Below, piece after piece: positions 1-5,567 of a stretch of 8,355 nt of DNA. The notes beneath the pieces were generated by a model that worked only from the letters and a program-made list of their open reading frames with translations, was not told the DNA's origin and searched no databases. Origin of the DNA: Candidatus Altimarinota bacterium (GTDB taxonomy: Bacteria; Patescibacteriota; Gracilibacteria; BD1-5; UBA2023); contig CALREC010000024.1 of the NCBI GenBank assembly GCA_943355085.1, positions 1-8,355 of the forward strand, written 5' to 3'. A program made the position numbers and the translations under genes. Position 1 is the first letter of the stretch, and each line of letters begins with the position of its first letter.

Positions 1-238
1 GTCTATTACTTCTATCCCCTCTCCCACTTCTCCTATTAAACGCAAGAATGTTTCCAGTTCTTCTCATGAAGTAAGTCCGAGTGCAGTATCACCTGTCATT
101 GAGCAACCGTTAACGAACGATAATACAACAAATGTACAGTCTCCTAATCCGCAGTCACATGCTGTTTATTGGATAATTGGAATACTCGCTCTGCTTGCTA
201 TTATTGGTGGTGCCTTCGTAGGGATGAGAAAGAAATAG
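1..238 (+). CDS. C-terminal part of a membrane-anchored surface protein (copy 1, 5' end outside window)
   Basis: The frame enters from the left edge (codons from base 2) and ends at TAG 236-238. It encodes a Ser/Pro/Thr-rich low-complexity stalk, then a hydrophobic helix (WIIGILALLAIIGGAFV), then a short basic tail (MRKK). This is the layout of a C-terminal membrane anchor that leaves the preceding protein outside the cell. No LPxTG-type sortase motif is visible. It is nearly identical to the end of the fragment at 1498-2367; the amino-acid differences are Thr for Lys in the stalk and Gly for Trp just before the basic tail. By analogy with that copy, the missing upstream part probably carries VGIGTxSP-type fibre repeats, but this cannot be seen here. 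Confidence 0.7.
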   Translation, partial: SITSIPSPTSPIKRKNVSSSSHEVSPSAVSPVIEQPLTNDNTTNVQSPNPQSHAVYWIIGILALLAIIGGAFVGMRKK

Positions 239-251
239 TTACTTTTTTGAG
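1..251 (+). repeat. Long direct repeat, copy 1 (surface-protein 3' end)
   Basis: Bases 1-251 match 2130-2380 in the same orientation with 5 substitutions (positions 110, 114, 121, 214, 221) and no indels. The match stops abruptly at 251/2380, 13 bases after the TAG stop. It starts at the window edge, so it may extend further left. High identity in a low-complexity stalk, together with fragmented material in between, points to recent duplication or gene conversion. Confidence 0.95.
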
Positions 252-273
252 TTCTTGAGATTTTGGGTATAAT
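247..273 (+). promoter_or_regulatory. Probable promoter of cassette A
   Basis: A perfect TATAAT lies at 268-273, 39 bases before the ATG at 313. Upstream is a weak -35: TTTTGA 245-250 with a 17-base spacer, or TTGAGT 247-252 with 15. It sits immediately beyond the end of the long repeat, so it belongs to the cassette and not to the surface gene. Confidence 0.45.
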
Positions 274-312
274 GAGAATACATTATTATATCATAAATAA
301 ATCAAAAAGGTT

Positions 313-474
313 ATGAATAAATCAAAGAATAGTCGCAAGCTTTATACTGTTACGGAAGCTATTGCTCATACTGATAAAACTATAGAAATAGCGGCGGATC
401 GTTTGCAGCAAAAAGTTCGTGTTTATTCTATTTCCCGTATTCAAAATGAAAATAGTCTTGTTTCAAGACAATAA
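313..474 (+). CDS. Putative antitoxin-like small protein, cassette A
   Basis: A 53-residue ORF (ATG 313, TAA 472-474). AAAAGG at 305-310 is a close but plausible ribosome binding site. The protein begins MNKSKNSRKLYTVTEAIAH and resembles the 45-residue protein of cassette B (shared pattern K-x-YT-x-x-E followed by a charged helical stretch). Its end overlaps the start of the next gene (ATG 446) by 29 bases in another frame, the coupling typical of type II antitoxin-toxin pairs. No known DNA-binding fold can be named with confidence. The antitoxin role is inferred from size, overlap and the nature of the downstream gene. Confidence 0.45.
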   Translation: MNKSKNSRKLYTVTEAIAHTDKTIEIAADRLQQKVRVYSISRIQNENSLVSRQ

Positions 475-758
475 TATTGAGGCTGTTGATAGATATATCA
501 ATCATTATGAGGAGTATTTCTTTGATCTATTCACTGATACTGGTATTTTTAGTGAGGAAACAATACGGGGAAATTATGTTCGAGAAGCGAAAAAATAGAA
601 GAGATGATATGTTTAAGCGGATTGTAGATAGATTATCGCCCGATATCGTACTTGGACGTACTCCAGAAAACACCCTTTTTCTCCCCTGGAGATCAAAAGT
701 ATTGTCCATTGCATGGAGAGATGAATGAAATAAGAGAATTGTAGTTATGGATGGAGTT
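446..758 (+). pseudogene. Frameshifted RelE/ParE-like toxin gene, cassette A
   Basis: Starting at ATG 446, the frame gives MKIVLFQDNNIEAVDRYI... through DLFTDTGIFSEE to REAKK, then stops at TAG 596-598. Skipping one base in the A-run at 590-595 continues the homology as NRRDDMFKRIVDRLSPD, VLGRTPENT, WRSKVLSIAWRDE, then an in-frame TGA (726-728, Gly), then NKRIVVMDG. This aligns along its length with the intact toxin-like protein at 1203-1520 (DTGIW, VLGRT-x-x-NT, WRSKIL-x-x-SW, RI). After about 758 the homology ends: frame 0 runs on to TAG 846-848, while frame 2 already encodes a surface-protein fragment. It therefore appears broken both by a +1 shift and by a rearranged 3' end. A sequencing indel at the homopolymer could explain the shift but not the altered end. 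Confidence 0.55.
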
Positions 759-940
759 ATTATATTTCCAGTACCGATGGACTTCCTCATTATGCCGCTG
801 GATATCCTATGTGAACAGGTACAACTGGTGGATGTTGAGGTGGAATAGCAAACACTCCACGTCTTCAGGCATGATTAAATGGCGATACAACAGATCTCAA
901 TTCAGCTGATCGATATGCTTGTTATTGCAGTGGATTATAA
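734..940 (+). pseudogene. Gly/Cys-rich surface-protein fragment without a start
   Basis: In frame 2, between a TAA at 731-733 and a TAA at 938-940, the translation contains ISSTDGLPHYAAGYP, then a Gly-rich stretch MGTGTTGGCGGG, then IANTPRLQAGLNGDTTDLNS. Three of the glycines are UGA codons (812, 836, 872) placed exactly in the Gly-rich run, which supports a real code-25 coding history. There is no usable start codon before the conserved-looking part. It overlaps the tail of the cassette A toxin remnant in another frame. I do not recognise the domain. Its composition fits an extracellular fibre protein, and its place between two other pieces of a surface gene suggests a leftover from rearrangement. 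Confidence 0.45.
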
Positions 941-959
941 ATCTTTCGACTGTATTGAA

Positions 960-992
960 TTGTAGAGATGTTTCTGAGAAACATCTCTACAA
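960..992. repeat. Perfect 15-bp inverted repeat / hairpin
   Basis: Bases 960-974 are the exact reverse complement of 978-992, with a 3-base loop (TGA, 975-977). The hairpin lies 20 bases after the TAA of the surface fragment and ahead of the cassette B promoter. No T-run follows on either strand, so it is not a standard intrinsic terminator. It could be a Rho-type or processed 3' end, or the trace of a mobile sequence. Confidence 0.85.
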
Positions 993-1018
993 GAAGCAGA
1001 AAAAGTTCTCGAGAAAAA

Positions 1019-1046
1019 TTTGCAAATGACGAAAATTTCATATAAT
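1019..1046 (+). promoter_or_regulatory. Probable promoter of cassette B
   Basis: A perfect TATAAT at 1041-1046, with TTTGCA at 1019-1024 (16-base spacer) or TTGCAA at 1020-1025 (15). It lies 31 bases ahead of the ATG at 1078, much like the arrangement in front of cassette A. Confidence 0.45.
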
Positions 1047-1077
1047 AAGCTCCACTAGTAGTAATATATCTCAATAT

Positions 1078-1215
1078 ATGAGCGAAAAAACTTACACTCT
1101 TGAGGAAGTTATGGCAATAACTGGTCAGTTTATTGAGGAACAAGCTCTTGTACTCAAAAAAAATCTCCGGGAGAAGAAAAAATTTTCTACTCAGTTCAAT
1201 GTATGCGTAAAGTAA
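1078..1215 (+). CDS. Putative antitoxin-like small protein, cassette B
   Basis: A 45-residue ORF (ATG 1078, TAA 1213-1215) starting MSEKTYTLEEVMAITG, with a Lys/Glu-rich helical middle (KKNLREKKK). It resembles the first ORF of cassette A in size, in the YT-x-x-E pattern and in position. It overlaps the following toxin-like gene (ATG 1203) by 13 bases in another frame, which suggests translational coupling. No Shine-Dalgarno sequence is visible. The antitoxin role is inference; the YTLEE opening could also belong to a small helix-turn-helix protein. Confidence 0.45.
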   Translation: MSEKTYTLEEVMAITGQFIEEQALVLKKNLREKKKFSTQFNVCVK

Positions 1216-1520
1216 TTTTATCTGAATGAGCTATAAGAACTATCAATACATACTCTCTGAGATATCGAGAGTATTTTGAAGAGTTATATTCCGATACTGG
1301 TATTTGGGCAGAAGATCAGATTATAGATCAATATCGAAAAGAATCCCTTCAGAGACGACAGGAAATAGTTTTCCTTATATTTGATACGCTTTCATTGGAT
1401 ACTGTTCTTGGTCGTACTTCCGCAAACACTACAGTCCTTTCATGGCGATCAAAAATTCTCCTTCTATCGTGGCAAGAAATCTGAGATGAACGGATAATTA
1501 CGGATATATCTATACGATAA
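1203..1520 (+). CDS. Putative RelE/ParE-like toxin, cassette B
   Basis: With TGA = Gly the frame from ATG 1203 to TAA 1518-1520 gives 105 residues, the usual size of RelE/ParE-superfamily toxins. It opens MRKVILSEGAIRTI and continues with a helical part (YREYFEELYSDTGIW). It ends with alternating hydrophobic strands around WRSKILLLSW and RIITDISIR, as expected for the C-terminal sheet of that fold. Two UGA codons (1227, 1482) must be read as glycine; under the standard code the product would stop after 8 residues. The family call rests on size, pattern and the overlapping upstream ORF, not on a strict catalytic motif. RelE-like toxins cleave ribosome-bound mRNA and ParE-like toxins poison gyrase; I cannot say which applies. 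Confidence 0.5.
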
Positions 1521-2367
1521 TTTCTGTTTTCAACAGTTTACGATTGGTAATGTCGGAATCGGGACGATTTCTCCCACGTACACGCTCCAAGTAAATGGTT
1601 CCTTTTCGGCAACGAGCAAGAATTTTGATATACAGGATCCGAGATATAACGACCCGAACAAACGTCTTGTACACTCGACCCTTGAATGACCAGAAGTTGG
1701 TGTATACTACCGATGAGAAGCAAAACTCGAAAATGGAAAAGCAACCATTAAACTTCCTGAGTACTTTGAGGCTCTTACGAGGGAAGAAGGACGGACAGTT
1801 ATGCTTACTCCTTCATTTGAATCCGATACTGATGAACTTTGCAGCATTGCTCATGGACCAGTAAAGAATGCTGAGTTTAGAGTACGTTCTTATGGAGGTG
1901 GTGATGCAACGAGCTGTAATGAGAGTTTCTCATGGGAAGTGAAAGCTATTCGTAAAGACGTTGCACCACTTGTTGTTGAAAGTACCAAAAAAGACTGAAA
2001 GGAGTACGATACGAAGGGGACCGTTATTGACCGAGGAGGAAAGGCTATGAGTAATTCTACTGTGTATCCTGAGCCAAAGGTAGAAACTCCTCTCATGAAA
2101 CCAACGGTAAATAGCGTTACTTCCTCAGGGTCTATTACTTCTATCCCCTCTCCCACTTCTCCTATTAAACGCAAGAATGTTTCCAGTTCTTCTCATGAAG
2201 TAAGTCCGAGTGCAGTATCACCTGTCATTGAGCAACCGCTAAAGAACGACAATACAACAAATGTACAGTCTCCTAATCCGCAGTCACATGCTGTTTATTG
2301 GATAATTGGAATACTCGCTCTGCTTGCTATTATTGGTGGTGCGTTCGTATGGATGAGAAAGAAATAG
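1498..2367 (+). pseudogene. 5'-truncated fibre-like surface protein with VGIGTxSP and HSxxEGPE domains (copy 2)
   Basis: The frame is open from 1498 (after TAA 1495-1497) to TAG 2365-2367, 289 codons with TGA = Gly at 1687, 1714 and 1996. No ATG, GTG or TTG occurs before Met 1801, which lies inside the conserved domain, so the gene has lost its 5' end. Features in order: a VGIGTISPTYTLQVNGSF repeat unit as seen in long bacterial and phage-tail-fibre-like surface proteins; SKNFDI...RLVHSTLEGPEVGVYYRGE; LPEYFEALTREEGRTV; two cysteines; WEVKAIR. Then come a Ser/Pro/Thr-rich stalk, a membrane helix and the tail MRKK. The fragment begins inside the 3' end of the cassette B toxin gene, marking a recombination junction near 1520-1540. 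The intact protein would be an extracellular, membrane-anchored fibre. Expression of this headless copy is doubtful. Confidence 0.65.
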
Positions 2368-2380
2368 TTACTTTTTTGAG
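2130..2380 (+). repeat. Long direct repeat, copy 2 (surface-protein 3' end)
   Basis: Partner of bases 1-251, 246 of 251 positions identical. The left limit here is set only by the window edge of copy 1. The right limit is a true divergence point, just past the stop codon. Confidence 0.95.
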
Positions 2381-2412
2381 GGAAAAAGTGCTCATTTAGT
2401 ATCATGAACTCC

Positions 2413-3273
2413 CTACAGTCATCTATTTTGACGTTTCTTAAAAAAGAGATAGAGTTCCTCATACATATTTTTAGATTCATCAAGTGCCAGATAAGAACCA
2501 CCAAGAGCAGAAATCTTGTGGTGGAAATCGTATAATGCTCATTTTCTTTCTTGAATATATTGCTCCTGTTTTAGAACATCTCCCGTATCGATAAAAATAT
2601 CACTGCCATCCACAAGAACATGTGTGCTTTGATCAGAAAGAGTATTCTCAAAAGTATCAAAAATATGAATCATAATACAATCGTTTTGCCCGAGTATAGA
2701 TCGGATAGTTGATTCCTCTGGTAAATCCAAACTATCCGTCAGGATAAATATAAGATGGTTTTTAATCTGTTTTTTACAGAGCTCTTCAAATACCATCGGG
2801 AGTGATGAGTTTTTAGACAACCCTTGCGATTGACAAAACTCTAAGTCTTTTATCATCCTCTGTATATGGCTCATGCCTTTTTCTATTCGAAAAGTTTTTT
2901 CAAGCACCTCTCAGAAAAACCAAGCTCCGCTCGGATCATTGTTTTGGGCTGAAGAAAATAACAACAAGGAGAATACCTCCATGAGCGTTTCCTGTTTGGT
3001 CTTTATATCACTCCCAAATCGCATACTAGCGCCTGTATCACATATAAAAAGGACTCTACGCTCACGATCCTCTTGATATTTTTTGACATAGACCTTTCCA
3101 CTTCGAGCGGTGGATTTCCAGTCTATATCAGAAACATTATCTCCGAGATCGTATTCGCGTATATCTGCAAATTCCATTCCAGATCCATGAAATGAAGTTT
3201 TATAATTCCCAGCAAGCAGAGAAGAGACTTTTTTAAATGCTATGAGATCTATGAGTGCGAACGGATATTTCAT
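2413..3273 (-). CDS. DUF58 family protein
   Basis: Read with code 25, ATG 3273 to TAG 2413-2415 gives 286 residues, a normal length for DUF58. The signature lies at about residues 30-75: GSGMEFADIREYDLGD, then DIDWKSTARSGKVYVKKYQED, the classic (G-x-E-F-x-D-x-R-x-Y-x-x-G-D, IDW-x-x-TAR) motif. It is followed by a VWA-like segment starting at ICDTGASM (79-84), a MIDAS-type metal-site motif. Three UGA glycines lie at 2911-2913, 2539-2541 and 2419-2421; without recoding the gene would break into pieces. It lies 30 bases downstream of the VWA gene on the same strand, so they are probably co-transcribed. DUF58 proteins usually accompany MoxR ATPases and VWA proteins; none has a firm biochemical role. 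No MoxR gene is in the window. Confidence 0.88.
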
Positions 3274-3303
3274 ACGGAATAATAGAGTGAAAAATTATGA
3301 TGA

Positions 3304-4344
3304 TTACATATCTTTCCCTATAAATCTTGCAAATGAAAGCCAGATCCAAAGGGGCATAAAAAAGAGTATACCGAAAAGAAACCATTCATATCTCGGGTGG
3401 TATATTGTAGTGGTGGTTGTTTTGAGTTCTGTTTTAGTGAGCTGCTCAAGCTCCTGAAAAATAGAGCTTAGTGCATCATTATTTTTGGCGTTGTAGTAAC
3501 GTCCACCCGTTATATCGGCTATACTAGTAAGCATTTTTTCATCGAGCGTCGCATGAATAGGTTTTCCAGATTGATCAAGAAAGTACTGCTTTTCACCAAA
3601 TCGATTCGTCACATAAAGCTCGGTTCCATTTGGATCTCCGATACCGAGCGTATATATCTTTACTCACTGCTCAGAAGCAAGTTTTGCTGCAAGCATAGGA
3701 TTGATTCCCATGTTTGCCTCACCGTCTGTGAGAACTATTATTACTTTTTTTCTTTCTTTATTTGTAGAATCTTTTTCGTCTCACTTGAGTGTATCGAGTG
3801 CCACCAGGAGACCATCGCCCATAGCAGTGCCAGAGAGTCCTGGTATATCCTGCCGAATAGAGTCTGTCGTCATGCGCTCGACAGCATCAACCAGGGCAGC
3901 ATAATCAAAAGTAAGTGGGGTAGACAAAAATGGCTTCCCAGCAAAGAGCACTATAGCCAGTCGATCGCTCGTGAAGCGACTGACAAAATCACTCATAACA
4001 CGCTTGGCGGCCTCGATTCGATTAGGTTTTATATCCTCAGCAAGCATAGATTTGGATATATCGAAAACGATCGCAATATCAATTCCTTTCTTGGAGATAT
4101 CAGTCCTTACGCTCGGACTCACTGGGTGAGCAAGGATAATTATAAATAATGAGAGTATAACAACCTTCATCAAAAGCGGCAGATAAAAATATTTCCAATT
4201 ATTGGTAGAGTAGATAACTTCAAGAAAGTGTGACGATCGAAAATAGGTTCCTTTTTTCCGACCATAAAAGTCTATCACAATTACCACAGGAATCAGAAGA
4301 AAAAACAGAAAAAAATATGGAGCCAGAAATATCATATGTATCAT
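3304..4344 (-). CDS. BatA-like VWA-domain membrane protein
   Basis: With TGA = Gly at 3781-3783 and 3664-3666 the frame runs from ATG 4344 to TAA 3304-3306, 346 residues. Layout: two N-terminal membrane helices (about residues 4-24 and 56-72); a VWA domain with the MIDAS motif DISKSM (Asp95, Ser97, Ser99), the threonine loop GLSGTAMGDG and VLTDGEAN; then GVKIYTLGIGDPNG; and a C-terminal membrane helix near FLFGILFFMPLWIWL. This is the BatA/BatB architecture (N- and C-terminal anchors around a periplasmic or extracellular VWA). The second UGA falls on the glycine expected before VKIYTLGIG. The family acts with MoxR ATPases and DUF58 proteins in envelope stress or protein assembly, by analogy only. 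Starts at 4344 or 4335 are both possible; neither has a Shine-Dalgarno sequence. A TATAAT at 4354-4349 (minus strand) sits so close that a leaderless mRNA is possible. Confidence 0.85.
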
Positions 4345-4359
4345 AAATATTATAGATTA

Positions 4360-4516
4360 TTTTGTCCTCATCTCAGGAATCATAGAATGCAAGAGCTTTT
4401 TCATGGTTTTTGTACTTATTTGGACATAGAGCAGTATAATCAAGGAAGCTTACCAATTCATAGATTCGGATACCCTGAGTCTTTTCTTTTACACGAATAG
4501 CACCCTCCTGAATGCA
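4360..4516 (-). pseudogene. Remnant resembling the C-terminus of a class III nucleotidyl cyclase
   Basis: On the minus strand, the frame opening after a TAA (4517-4519) reads EGAIRVKEKTQGIRIYELVS, then KNHEKALAFYDSGDED, with one TGA as Gly (4373-4375). This resembles the tail of adenylate/guanylate cyclases (G-x-I-x-VKGK-x-x-P-I-x-x-YE, followed by a region like EALALYRAGD). There is no start codon and no catalytic domain, and the frame runs into the VWA gene in another phase, so it would be a decayed 3' end. Only about 50 residues carry the resemblance, so this may be a chance or very distant match. Confidence 0.35.
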
Positions 4517-4544
4517 TTATACACAACTCTATGGAAAACGGAAA
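4516..4544 (-). promoter_or_regulatory. Possible promoter upstream of the VWA-DUF58 operon
   Basis: On the minus strand a perfect TATAAT (4521-4516) has a poor -35 candidate TTTCCG (4544-4539) at a 17-base spacing. Transcription from here would pass through the cyclase-like remnant and give a long leader before the VWA gene. The TATAAT at 4354-4349 is the alternative. Confidence 0.25.
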
Positions 4545-4603
4545 AAAATAGTAATTGTTCTCATGATAATACGTGGAGTATTTTTCATTTGAGAAAAAAA
4601 ATC

Positions 4604-4625
4604 TGCTTACTATGCATATTAAGCA
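4604..4625. promoter_or_regulatory. 22-bp near-perfect palindrome, possible operator
   Basis: The left half TGCTTACTATG and right half CATATTAAGCA form 10 of 11 complementary pairs (only 4610/4619 mismatch), with no spacer. It lies between the divergent VWA operon and the L1 promoter, 27 bases upstream of the L1 -35 element. The form suits a homodimeric DNA-binding protein; no regulator can be named. Confidence 0.4.
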
Positions 4626-4652
4626 AGACGGAAAATTTCAGTATATTTAAAT

Positions 4653-4680
4653 TTGCTTTCAAAAGGCTTTTTCATATAAT
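4653..4680 (+). promoter_or_regulatory. Promoter of rplA
   Basis: TTGCTT (4653-4658), a 16-base spacer and a perfect TATAAT (4675-4680). Initiation would be expected at about 4685-4688, exactly where the structured leader begins (GGGTCCAA). Confidence 0.6.
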
Positions 4681-4684
4681 CTGC

Positions 4685-4735
4685 GGGTCCAAAAACAATA
4701 CAATTGGGAGAAAGCTTTAAACTTTCACTTGGACC
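4685..4735 (+). ncRNA. Structured 5' leader of rplA, candidate L1 autoregulatory element
   Basis: GGTCCAA (4686-4692) pairs with TTGGACC (4729-4735). Inside, GAAAG (4710-4714) pairs with CTTTC (4722-4726), leaving a large asymmetric internal loop that contains TTGGGAG (4704-4710). The TCCAA of the first strand could instead pair with TTGGG at 4704-4708, giving two exclusive folds. The structure starts at the predicted transcript start and ends 27 bases before the ATG. L1 is known in other bacteria to repress its own operon by binding an rRNA-like site in the leader. That this element does so is inference. Confidence 0.4.
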
Positions 4736-4762
4736 AATTTATTTTCTATTATCATTTTGCTT

Positions 4763-5449
4763 ATGAAAAAGCATGGAAAGAAGTACAACCAGGCTATTGC
4801 TCTTGTTGAAAAAGAACGTATTTATACTATTGGCGAAGCGGTGGACCTACTCGAACGAACCAATACTGTGAAGTTCGACCCAACAGTCGAAATTCACTTC
4901 AACCTCAATATCGATCCAAAATACTCAGATCAGATGATTCGATCAACTATCACCCTTCCCAACGGAAGTGGTAAAACTGTTCGCATAGGCGCATTTACCG
5001 AGGCTGGAAATGAAAAAGAGCTTCTTGCACTCGGTGCAACAGTAGCTGGAGGTGATGACCTTGTAGAAATAGTTGCAACAGGTAAGATTGATTTCGATGT
5101 TGCGATAGCAACTCCTGCGATGATGCGTAAAATGGGTAAGATCGCTAAGGTTCTTGGACCAAAAGGACTTATGCCAAATCCAAAAACTGGTACGGTTGGA
5201 GAAAATCTCGCTACTATTATCAAAGAAGTTATGGGTGGTAAGTTTGAATTCAAGAATGATAAACAAGGAAACGTTCACTCTCTCGCTGGGAAACTCTCCT
5301 TCGGCGGAAAAAAACTTGAGGAAAATATCGCATTTTTTCTCAAAACTATCAAAGATGTAAAGCCGACTGGACTGAAGAGTGGAGTAGGCTATATAAATAG
5401 CGTCTATGTTTGTAATGCGATGGGGCCCTCTATCCGTATCGAAGGGTAA
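4763..5449 (+). CDS. rplA: Ribosomal protein L1 (uL1)
   Basis: ATG 4763 to TAA 5447-5449, 228 residues, normal for bacterial L1. It begins MKKHGKKYNQA; a TTG two codons upstream is in frame but less likely. The L1 signature is clear: ATPAMMRKMGKIAKVLGPKG, then LMPNPKTGTV, and the C-terminal part GGKLEENI-like to GPSIRIEG. L1 binds 23S rRNA at the mobile L1 stalk by the E site and is often also a repressor of its own mRNA. All 26 glycines use GGN codons and none uses UGA, unlike every other full-length gene here. The usual partner rplK (L11) is not upstream: L1 has its own promoter, leader and terminators. No Shine-Dalgarno sequence is visible before the ATG. Confidence 0.97.
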   Translation: MKKHGKKYNQAIALVEKERIYTIGEAVDLLERTNTVKFDPTVEIHFNLNIDPKYSDQMIRSTITLPNGSGKTVRIGAFTEAGNEKELLALGATVAGGDDLVEIVATGKIDFDVAIATPAMMRKMGKIAKVLGPKGLMPNPKTGTVGENLATIIKEVMGGKFEFKNDKQGNVHSLAGKLSFGGKKLEENIAFFLKTIKDVKPTGLKSGVGYINSVYVCNAMGPSIRIEG

Positions 5450-5462
5450 AAAAATCTATAAC

Positions 5463-5496
5463 AAAAAATACTCGTAATTTTTATGAGTATTTTTTT
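5463..5496 (+). terminator. Intrinsic terminator of rplA
   Basis: AATACTC (5467-5473) pairs with GAGTATT (5485-5491), and the preceding A-run pairs with the following T-run. It starts 14 bases after the rplA stop and ends in TTTTTT. Confidence 0.75.
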
Positions 5497-5521
5497 GTGA
5501 CTTTTTTTAGTTCAAATATAT

Positions 5522-5553
5522 AAAAAGCCTTCTTTTCAAAAAGAAGGCTTTTT
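5522..5553. terminator. Strong bidirectional terminator between rplA and the tRNA gene
   Basis: Bases 5522-5536 are the exact reverse complement of 5539-5553: a 15-bp stem with the core GCCTTCTT/AAGAAGGC, flanked by A5 on the left and T5 on the right. It therefore has a U-tract on both strands. It can back up termination of rplA and end the converging tRNA transcript, whose CCA end is 15 bases away. Confidence 0.85.
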
Positions 5554-5567
5554 CTGACTTGCTTATC

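Noticed and set aside
922..1143. 73-codon minus-strand ORF across the hairpin and cassette B start
   Set aside because: Low-complexity translation, antisense to the better-supported cassette B promoter and small ORF; no homologous pattern.
1595..1864. 89-codon plus ORF inside the surface fragment
   Set aside because: Wrong frame; the frame beginning at 1498 carries the VGIGTxSP, HSTLEGPE and EALTREEGRTV motifs.
2370..2389. ACTTTTT/AAAAAGT inverted repeat between the convergent surface fragment and DUF58 gene
   Set aside because: Only a 7-bp, A/T-dominated stem; too weak to call a terminator, and not shared by copy 1.
3553..4149. 198-codon plus-strand ORF
   Set aside because: Antisense shadow of the VWA gene, whose minus-strand frame has complete MIDAS motifs.
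4757..4762. TTG at 4757 as start of L1
   Set aside because: ATG 4763 gives the standard L1 beginning MKKHGKKY; the TTG adds only two residues.
4930..5278. Two minus-strand ORFs of 107 and 111 codons
   Set aside because: Antisense shadows of rplA.
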